Part shown: one piece after another, positions 1-6,052 of the stretch
How the letters are laid out: every line of letters starts with the position of its first letter
How positions within the stretch are numbered: the first letter of the stretch is position 1
Assembly: GCA_937928475.1 (NCBI GenBank)
Contig: CALFVE010000389.1
Location: forward strand, 1 to 9,098
Reading direction: 5' to 3'
Length of the DNA stretch: 9,098 nucleotides
Source: an uncultured bacterium
GTDB lineage: Bacteria > Armatimonadota > Zipacnadia > Zipacnadales > Zipacnadaceae
The notes under the pieces: generated by a model
Told to the model about the DNA's origin: nothing
Databases searched by the model: none
Seen by the model: only the letters and a program-made list of their open reading frames with translations
Position numbers and translations under genes: made by a program

Positions 1-1361
1 CAGGTAGCGCCCAGGAGCGTGTTGTGGGGGATAATCCCCAGGGACTGCAGGCGCGACTGCGTGTCGGGGCTGAGCGTCAACCCCTCGGGAGGATTGATGG
101 AGGCGGTGGCCCCGTACAAGGTGGCGGGGCCGAAGTTGTCCACCCAGACCGACATGGGAAAGGGGGAACGGCCCTGACCATCCACGTAGTGGAAACTCTC
201 GGTTACGTCCGGGGTGGCCGGATCATCGCCCGCCGCCTGCTGCAGGCGCCAGGGGCCGTAACTCATGGTTGCGAAGGGCGAGTCGTAGTTGGCCACCGAG
301 GCCCCGAAGGCGATGTAGGTGACGTAACGTCGGGACGCCCCTGGCGCCAGGGGTTCCTCGTTCCACTTGACGCCGATGCCCCAGTCCTCCCCGGTGATGG
401 CCATCGCTGGGTTGGGCACAAAGCCAAAGCCGGCAGTGGAGATGTTCGCCCACAATCCGATCTCCAGGGCGTCGGGGACGCCGGCCGCGCTATTCGCGAA
501 GCCGGGCAGGTGGACTTCCTGGGCATCGAGCACGCCCTTGACAGAAACCAGCGGATTGGCGGGGTCGTCAAATGACACCCAGGACGCCGGCATGCTCCCG
601 CCACTCACCAACGGGTCGGGAAGCCTCCGCTCGGAGGTCAGCGCCGTACGATCGGGCAGGATGACCGAAGTTCCGTCCCGAGCCGCCACGCCTCCGAAGC
701 CGGTATCGAGCGCGAGACGGACCCCCACCGAGTGCGCGGTCGCCGTGGTGTTGGTGACCACCACCTCGATCATCAGAGCATCCCCGACCAACTGGTAGTT
801 CTGGTACGCCCGCATCGTGTCCCCGGCCAGGCCCTCGTCGGTGACAGGGATGAGGCAGGTGCCAGTAGCCCCGCGGGCGGTGGTGGTGAGCGGCGCCACC
901 CAGTAATTGAGGACGTCGGCAGCGAGATCCTCGGCGGGCGCTTGGTCCATCGCCGTATAGACGTCGAAGAAGACCCCGTTAGCCTCGGCGACGGTTTGGT
1001 CGACTGAAAACTGGAGGGCGGAAGTAAAGCCGACGAAGTTGTTGGTGCCGATGAAGGGCCGGCTGCAGATGGCCCGGTTCTCGTCCCCGGCACGGGTGGG
1101 ATCTCCGCCGATGGGGGCAGATTGCCCGCTAAGCAACTGGAAACGCCCCGCGGGCCGAATCCAGAATTTGTCCCCCACCATGACCGGCTGAGGGGTGGCG
1201 ACGCGCAGCCTCATTAGCCCGCCGGGGTGGTTGACGTCGGCGATCCCCACCCAGCCTGCCTGGGCCCAGACCGGCACTACCGGCAGCAGAGCGACGAAGC
1301 TGCACGCCAAAAGCAGCCCGACTAGGCTCAGCACTTTCTTCGATTCGTAGCCACCATGCAC
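1..1361 (-). CDS. Secreted beta-sandwich protein of unknown function (5' part; runs off the window)
   Basis: One uninterrupted frame of 453 codons runs from a GTG at 1361 to the window edge, so the C-terminus is missing. The N-terminus has two lysines (residues 8-9), a long hydrophobic stretch and an AQA (33-35) signal-peptidase-I-like site. An LLAC (17-20) resembles a lipobox, so a lipoprotein cannot be excluded. The mature part is rich in beta-strand patterns. Around residues 190-225 (QLVGDALMIEVVVTN, then VGVRLALDTGFGG) and 257-305 it resembles uncharacterised secreted proteins with a mutarotase-like or Ig-like beta-sandwich; I recognise the pattern only from memory. No catalytic motif is evident. 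The GTG is preferred because AGGAGA lies 9 nt upstream. The nearby ATG at 1357 is out of frame and closes after nine codons. The gene follows the subtilase-like gene by 32 nt, so co-transcription is likely. The function is unknown. Confidence 0.85.
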   Translation of the reverse strand, partial: MHGGYESKKVLSLVGLLLACSFVALLPVVPVWAQAGWVGIADVNHPGGLMRLRVATPQPVMVGDKFWIRPAGRFQLLSGQSAPIGGDPTRAGDENRAICSRPFIGTNNFVGFTSALQFSVDQTVAEANGVFFDVYTAMDQAPAEDLAADVLNYWVAPLTTTARGATGTCLIPVTDEGLAGDTMRAYQNYQLVGDALMIEVVVTNTTATAHSVGVRLALDTGFGGVAARDGTSVILPDRTALTSERRLPDPLVSGGSMPASWVSFDDPANPLVSVKGVLDAQEVHLPGFANSAAGVPDALEIGLWANISTAGFGFVPNPAMAITGEDWGIGVKWNEEPLAPGASRRYVTYIAFGASVANYDSPFATMSYGPWRLQQAAGDDPATPDVTESFHYVDGQGRSPFPMSVWVDNFGPATLYGATASINPPEGLTLSPDTQSRLQSLGIIPHNTLLGAT

Positions 1362-1370
1362 TTGTCGGTC

Positions 1371-1376
1371 TCTCCT
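1371..1376 (-). promoter_or_regulatory. Shine-Dalgarno site deciding the GTG start at 1361
   Basis: On the minus strand AGGAGA (within GAGAGGAGAG) ends 9 nt before the GTG at 1361. It lies in the 32-nt gap after the TGA of the upstream gene. It supports GTG at 1361 over the out-of-frame ATG at 1357-1355. Confidence 0.6.
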
Positions 1377-1393
1377 CTCAGCGGCTGCTCGGC

Positions 1394-4300
1394 TCAAGGA
1401 ATGATCTCAAAGGGACGAATGGCCTGCACGGTCTGGCCCTTGTCAGTGCGCGCAGTGAGGCGAACCAGATACCGTCCCGCCGGCACCTTGCTGCCCCGGT
1501 CGCTACGTCCGTTCCAGACCAGCAACTCGACCGTGCCCCCCCTGCTCGGCTGGGCGGCGAAGCGCTTGATCAAGGCCCCGGAGATGTTGCGGATTTCCGC
1601 GGTGACCTCCGCCGCCTGCGACAGCGCATAGGTGAAGGCGACAGCGCCCCCCGCCATTGCTTGGGCGGTCACTCCGCTCAGGGTCAGACTGGTCACCGGC
1701 TCCAGCGAGGCAATCACCCGCAGACGGCGCACTCCGCCCTGCGGACCGGTCTTGAAACTGTAGCCGGTGGAGGTGCGCATATAGACTTCCTCCCCGGTGT
1801 CGAGGTCCTGCAGCATCAGGCTCACTCCGGCCGGCACGGTGGCGTTGAGCGAGGGCCAGCGCAGCGCCACCTGCGTGTTGGGCGTCTCGCAGGCGATCTC
1901 CAATTCCCACTCCTGTCGCCCCGAGGCGGGCTTGATGATCTGCGCGTAGTAGCCAGAGTGTTCGCCCCAGTTGTTCTCGACCAGAGCGGCGCGCAGGCCG
2001 CCGTCCACCGCTGGCGGTTCCCCTATGGCCCAGTACTGGCTGTATTGGGCGGTAGCCTTCGGGTTCATGCCCACAAAGGTACAGGGGTCAACCTTCCCGT
2101 CCGCGGAGGCCACCAGTTGCAGTCGCCAGCCCTCTCCGGAGGCCGCCGGATGGGTCGCCGCGGGCGCCTGCATGGCGACCGCCGGCGGGTAGATGAGCAT
2201 GGTGGTGTCCTTGAACACGCGCAGCCAGTAGCCCTGGAAGGGCTCCATCACCGCCGAGAACGGATCGGCCGGGAAGGTGTAGAACCCTCCCGCGGCGGTG
2301 CTGCGAAAAGCGAACAGAACTCCATCGGTCACCCGGGCCGCGACCGCCTCGGTGAGGCTTTGGCGCACACCGTCCGTGACGAACTGCACACTGCCGAAGT
2401 CCACCGGGCTGAGGAAGGGACAACCTATCATATTCCAGCCCTTGGGCGCCCGGCTGCCCACGGTCAAACGGATCTCATACGGGGCGGCTCCCGCGATGGG
2501 GAGGCCAGTGATATTCATAGTGGCCGCGCTGGGCAGGCTCACGAAAAAGCCCAACCCGGCCGGCGGATTCGGCACTACCGCATCCGGGGGCACTGCGTCC
2601 GGAGGCGAGAAGGTCGCGTAGGCATCGGGATAGAGGTGATACTGACTGTCCCCCGGCCACCAGCGCGCCATCCGCACTCCCTCGGCCAAGCCGAACAGTT
2701 CGTTAGGCGTGGGCAACTGGACGGCTTCGAAGGTGTACGGCAAAGAGAACAGGTGGATACCCGCGTCCAGCATGGGCAGAGCCACCCGGAAATTGACCAC
2801 CGCAGTGTCGGCGGCGTTGCCGCTCCGGTCACTGGCGTCCAAGGTGACCTGGTGACTGTTCAGAGTCAGCGGGGTGCTTACTAGGTAGGTCAGCAGTCCG
2901 CTGGTAGTGTCGTAGATAAACCCGGTCACTGCGGTTCCGTCAATGCGCAGCACGATACTGCTGGGGTCAACCTCGTTGTTGTTGTCGGTGATCCGCGCGC
3001 GGATGACCGGCGTCCGCGTGCTGATGGTGGTGCTGTTCTGCGGATAAAGGATAGTGACCGAGGGCGGCTCGGTGTCCAGACCCACGCGCAGATTGAGTCG
3101 CCCGTTGCCGTAGTTGTTGTTGGGGGACTGAGAGGCGTCGGGCAGGGGCACGGCCAACTGCAGGAACAACCGCCGGAATTCGGCGGGACCCCGCCCGGGG
3201 TCCTCCGAGTAGAGCAACCCGGCGGCCCCCGCCATATGCGCCGCGGCGGCAGCCGTGGAAAAGAAAGGCGTGTAGGCGGCAAGACTGGTACTCACGCAGT
3301 CCGGGCCTACCAGGTCCGGCTTGAGCAGGCCGGTCACCGTCGGACCCCTGCCGCTGTAGGGCTCAATCTCATCCACGGCGAGCGCGGGCGGTGGTGGCGG
3401 CACCGTACCTGCCGTGGCTCCCACCGTGAAGGCTAGAGGCGACGTCGCGGGCGCTGGCAGGCTGGTGGCCGTTACCACAACGGAAGCGGGGAGGTCTACC
3501 TGGGGCGTGTACAGTTGGAAGCGGTCGGGCTTGGAGAGGTCTACTTTAACTGCCTTGATGCGCAACTCGTAAACGCCGGCCGCGGGCAGGTCGGCTATCA
3601 GGCTCTCCGCGGGTGGGGTGCTGCCGTTTTGGGTGACGGAGGACTGGGCTACCAGGGTCGCGCCGGGGCCGCTGCCTTGATAGATAGCCAAGTCGTAGTC
3701 TTGAGCGGTGAGCGCCCCGGCACTTTCGTACCAGGACAGGTAGGCCTGGAACTGGCCCGCCGGCAGATTCAGACTGATGCCGTTGCCCCCGGCGAAATCG
3801 CAGAAGCCGTTGCTGTCGCTGTCAGCATACTGCCCCTGCCAGTGGCGCTGGGCCAGGTCGCCGGCGCTCTGCACCCAGAGCACCCCGGCGGAGGCCACAG
3901 CGCTGAGGGCCTGAGAGACTGGATCTGTCGCGTCGAAGGGGCCGTCCACCAGGCCGACCGTACAGACCGCGGCAGTGAACCGGTTGGCGGCGACATAATT
4001 GGCGGCCTGGCGCAGGCTGAGCGCAGTGTCTACCGCGATCAGGGTCTGGGCGGCCAGCGGGGCCATGTCGGCGACCACCTCGGCGGTGGCCGTGCCGAGT
4101 TGGCTGGTGCCCATGGTGCCGTCACTCCGGAAGGAGACCATGTTGACGGCGGGGATCTCGGCGTCAGCCGCGCCCCCGAAGCCTTCGGCGATTACGGCGA
4201 TGGTCGCCCCAGCCCCGCCGATGTCAATAGCCTGGAAGGCGGCGGCGTTGGTCAGCCGAACCCCCTCGCTGACCACCGTGCCGAAGCCGTAGATGAACTG

Positions 4301-4699
4301 AGGGCGCACGGTCAGGGGGCGCGGAGCAATCCGGGCCGGCAGTCGCGAGGAAACGACCAGGGCAGGGAGAGTAACACTGGCCACGCCGGGGAGTTCCCCC
4401 AGGGCGGCCAGGTCCGCGCCACGCACGCGGCACTGGAGGCGGTTGCCTGCCTGGAACTGAACCTGCGCACCGGCCGCCGCTAGGCGCGTGGCCGCCCCCG
4501 GATCCGAGAGCCAGACCTCCACCACCAAGGGGCGCTGCGCCCAGGCCGGGGAAGCAGCGTACGGCTGCAGCGCCCCGCTGAGGGCGCCGGCCCGAGCAGG
4601 CGGACCTGCCAGGACGACCAAACCCGCGGTCAGGACGAGGATCAAGACAAGGATAATACTTGGCCTCAGGTGACAAGCCGCATGGATACCGCTGTTCAC
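1394..4699 (-). CDS. Secreted subtilisin-fold (S8-like) protein with substituted catalytic residues, Ig-like domains and FlgD-like C-terminus
   Basis: The protein has 1101 residues counted from GTG 4699, which sits 7 nt after a perfect AGGAGG. The frame stays open to 4810, but that extension overlaps the upstream gene. Layout: signal peptide 1-38 (ARAGA site); short propeptide-like region 55-112 (GVASVTLP); S8 fold about 130-500, recognisable by IAVIAEGFGG (167-176), GTATAEVVADMAP (202-214), GVLWVQSAGD (272-281), YSGRGPT (448-454), LLKPDL (458-463) and the helix AHMAGAAGLL (487-496). An Ig-like domain follows at about 543-640, then two related beta lobes at about 645-840 (GWNMIGCPF 754-762; FQGYWLRV 821-828), a beta-sandwich at 855-1000, and an FlgD-like Ig domain at about 1010-1098 ending in WNGRSDRG...VPAGRYLVRL. 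The catalytic Asp, His and Ser positions and the oxyanion Asn are replaced (A171 with E172 beside it, L201, A483, D281), so peptidase activity is unlikely. The role is probably binding or structural, outside the cytoplasm. Confidence 0.92.
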   Translation of the reverse strand: MNSGIHAACHLRPSIILVLILVLTAGLVVLAGPPARAGALSGALQPYAASPAWAQRPLVVEVWLSDPGAATRLAAAGAQVQFQAGNRLQCRVRGADLAALGELPGVASVTLPALVVSSRLPARIAPRPLTVRPQFIYGFGTVVSEGVRLTNAAAFQAIDIGGAGATIAVIAEGFGGAADAEIPAVNMVSFRSDGTMGTSQLGTATAEVVADMAPLAAQTLIAVDTALSLRQAANYVAANRFTAAVCTVGLVDGPFDATDPVSQALSAVASAGVLWVQSAGDLAQRHWQGQYADSDSNGFCDFAGGNGISLNLPAGQFQAYLSWYESAGALTAQDYDLAIYQGSGPGATLVAQSSVTQNGSTPPAESLIADLPAAGVYELRIKAVKVDLSKPDRFQLYTPQVDLPASVVVTATSLPAPATSPLAFTVGATAGTVPPPPPALAVDEIEPYSGRGPTVTGLLKPDLVGPDCVSTSLAAYTPFFSTAAAAAHMAGAAGLLYSEDPGRGPAEFRRLFLQLAVPLPDASQSPNNNYGNGRLNLRVGLDTEPPSVTILYPQNSTTISTRTPVIRARITDNNNEVDPSSIVLRIDGTAVTGFIYDTTSGLLTYLVSTPLTLNSHQVTLDASDRSGNAADTAVVNFRVALPMLDAGIHLFSLPYTFEAVQLPTPNELFGLAEGVRMARWWPGDSQYHLYPDAYATFSPPDAVPPDAVVPNPPAGLGFFVSLPSAATMNITGLPIAGAAPYEIRLTVGSRAPKGWNMIGCPFLSPVDFGSVQFVTDGVRQSLTEAVAARVTDGVLFAFRSTAAGGFYTFPADPFSAVMEPFQGYWLRVFKDTTMLIYPPAVAMQAPAATHPAASGEGWRLQLVASADGKVDPCTFVGMNPKATAQYSQYWAIGEPPAVDGGLRAALVENNWGEHSGYYAQIIKPASGRQEWELEIACETPNTQVALRWPSLNATVPAGVSLMLQDLDTGEEVYMRTSTGYSFKTGPQGGVRRLRVIASLEPVTSLTLSGVTAQAMAGGAVAFTYALSQAAEVTAEIRNISGALIKRFAAQPSRGGTVELLVWNGRSDRGSKVPAGRYLVRLTARTDKGQTVQAIRPFEIIP

Positions 4700-4706
4700 C
4701 TCGTGA

Positions 4707-4712
4707 CCTCCT
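4707..4712 (-). promoter_or_regulatory. Perfect Shine-Dalgarno AGGAGG for the subtilase-like gene
   Basis: Minus-strand AGGAGG stands 7 nt upstream of the GTG at 4699. The signal peptide begins directly after this GTG, which fixes the start there rather than at the ATG at 4810 inside the upstream gene. Confidence 0.8.
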
Positions 4713-4716
4713 CGCG

Positions 4717-4740
4717 GGCTTCCCCTGATGCGGGGCAGCC
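4717..4740 (-). repeat. Imperfect inverted repeat (possible mRNA hairpin) just upstream of a ribosome binding site
   Basis: On the minus strand the arms GGCT-G-CCCC and GGGG-A-AGCC flank the loop GCATCA. This gives eight GC-rich pairs with one internal mismatch. It ends 4 nt before AGGAGG of the subtilase-like gene, in the 91-nt intergenic gap. No T-tract follows, so it is not a typical terminator. It could stabilise or separate parts of the polycistronic mRNA, or tune translation of the downstream gene. Confidence 0.5.
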
Positions 4741-4790
4741 GATGGCTTCGTATCTTGCTGCGGAACAGGCTCAGCGCCAGGTTGCGCAAG

Positions 4791-5987
4791 TCAGATCCCC
4801 TGGCAGCCACCCTCGTTCACGTTGCGAGCCACTGTAGCGGCCTGAGTCAGTCCCGACACCCGTTGCAGGTATGCTTTGACAAAGGATTCCCAGGAGGCCC
4901 GGAAGCCACGCGGCCTCTCAGTCCCGTATCGGGCCGACCAGCCTTGCAGGGCCATCGGGAAGAAAATGCCGACCCCTGGCTCGCTGCCAGGCGCGGCCGC
5001 TTCCTGGCGCCAGCCCGCCACGGCTGCCGCCCGGGCCGCTGCGCTCACACGCTCAGCGTGCTCAGCCACCTCCGGAAGCGGCGTGATCGCAGCCAGCGCT
5101 GCGGCCCAAGCCTCCACGTTCACCATCTCACTGTGAGGTCCCCAAGTGGCGGCCTGTCCCCGGGCCAGCGTGATCTGCGGAGTCAGTTCCGCGAGCACCG
5201 GCAGGGCAGCCTGCGCCAGGTCCGACACCGCCTGAGAGAGTTCGGGCACGCGATCCAACTCAATCGCCACCAAGCCGGCGGGCACCTCTGGATGCGTCGC
5301 CCAGAAACTCCGGCTCTCCTGTACAGCCACCCGGGCGAGTTCGCGAGCCGACATCTCGGGGCGCGCGCGCAACTGTGCGGCGATTGCCCCCCAGGGCAGT
5401 CCCGGTGAGTATAGCAAGCCCGGCGGAGCGACCAGATAGCGGGCCCTCCCCGCCAGTTCGTCCGCCACTTCGACACTTCCGGTATAACAGCAGTCAAGGA
5501 ACACCACATCCAGGCCGCCGGACAGCGCTTGAGCCAGCGCCGCCGCGATGGCACTGGGAGCCAGCGTCCCGGGTTCCAGCGCCGTCGGCGCGCCTGCCGG
5601 AGCCGGCGGCATGCCGTGGGCCAGAATCAGCAGCACTGACCGGTCCCCCGGCGCCTCTTCCTGGGCCCAGCCGAGGAAGTCGGATAGCGCCGCTGCCGAC
5701 CCCATATCGGCGACCACCGAATTGCCCTCGTTATCCGTACCAAGCGGCAGAAGCAGCCGCCGGGCCCTCCCCGGGCTGTGAGCCTCCTCCAACTGCACTG
5801 CCACCCGCAGGCGGTCGCTGCCGTTGGCGCATAGTTGCGCGAGATAGCCTTGAGCCGCCTCCGCGAGCCCACCTTGCGTCCGGAGGTAGGCCATGAGCGT
5901 CCAGGTCCCCGCCGCCCGGCCGGGATCGGCCAGGCCCAAGGCCAGCAACACAGCCATTGCTGCCATCGTGACCCACCGAGTTGTCAA
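4791..5987 (-). CDS. Secreted clostripain-like (family C11) cysteine peptidase
   Basis: The protein has 398 residues from TTG 5987, chosen because GGAGGG lies 5 nt upstream and the product then starts with a compact signal peptide: Arg4, hydrophobic 8-20, and GRAA near 23-26. Alternatives are GTG 6053, which overlaps the previous stop codon, and ATG 5966. The C11 fold starts at TWTLMAYL (28-35), followed by RVAVQLEE (61-68), VADMGS (92-97) and LSDFLGWAQEEAPGDRSV (101-118). The catalytic dyad is visible: His124 in LILAHG and Cys167 in FLDCCYTGSVEVADEL, which corresponds to DAC in clostripain. The C-terminus has the family-type GVGIFFP (338-344) and a SWESFVKAYL ending (365-374), so the domain looks complete. 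C11 enzymes usually cleave after basic residues, but the specificity here is unknown. The gene lies 65 nt after the CsgG/FlgT-like gene and 91 nt before the subtilase-like gene. It probably acts in the periplasm or outside the cell. Confidence 0.9.
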   Translation of the reverse strand: MTTRWVTMAAMAVLLALGLADPGRAAGTWTLMAYLRTQGGLAEAAQGYLAQLCANGSDRLRVAVQLEEAHSPGRARRLLLPLGTDNEGNSVVADMGSAAALSDFLGWAQEEAPGDRSVLLILAHGMPPAPAGAPTALEPGTLAPSAIAAALAQALSGGLDVVFLDCCYTGSVEVADELAGRARYLVAPPGLLYSPGLPWGAIAAQLRARPEMSARELARVAVQESRSFWATHPEVPAGLVAIELDRVPELSQAVSDLAQAALPVLAELTPQITLARGQAATWGPHSEMVNVEAWAAALAAITPLPEVAEHAERVSAAARAAAVAGWRQEAAAPGSEPGVGIFFPMALQGWSARYGTERPRGFRASWESFVKAYLQRVSGLTQAATVARNVNEGGCQGI

Positions 5988-5992
5988 ACCGG

Positions 5993-5998
5993 CCCTCC
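5993..5998 (-). promoter_or_regulatory. Shine-Dalgarno site deciding the TTG start of the C11 peptidase
   Basis: Minus-strand GGAGGG lies 5 nt before the TTG at 5987. The alternative GTG at 6053 shares a base with the preceding TAG (TAGTG) but has only a distant GGAGGG, about 23 nt upstream, and would give a 30-residue n-region. Confidence 0.55.
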
Positions 5999-6052
5999 GC
6001 TTCCCCGCCCGGTCCCTTTGCGGATAACGCCCGACGCTCCCGATATCTCTCA

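Noticed and set aside
24..1007. Plus-strand open frames opposite the last gene
   Set aside because: The minus strand has a single open frame with a signal peptide and sensible protein sequence through the same region.
2583..2612. Tandem PPDAV-PPDAV in the subtilase-like protein as a repeat feature
   Set aside because: Only two degenerate copies of 15 nt are present; most likely a flexible Pro-rich loop rather than a functional repeat.
1661..2884. 407-codon plus-strand open frame
   Set aside because: It lies antisense to the C-terminal half of the subtilase-like gene, is rich in Arg/Gly/His as expected for a GC-rich shadow frame, and shows no domain or signal.
3515..4483. 322-codon plus-strand open frame
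   Set aside because: It is antisense to the well-supported S8-like domain; its composition is that of a shadow frame and no motif is recognisable.
4700..4810. Longer start for the subtilase-like gene at ATG 4810
   Set aside because: It would overlap the end of the C11 gene and put 37 Arg-rich residues before the signal peptide; GTG 4699 has a perfect ribosome binding site.
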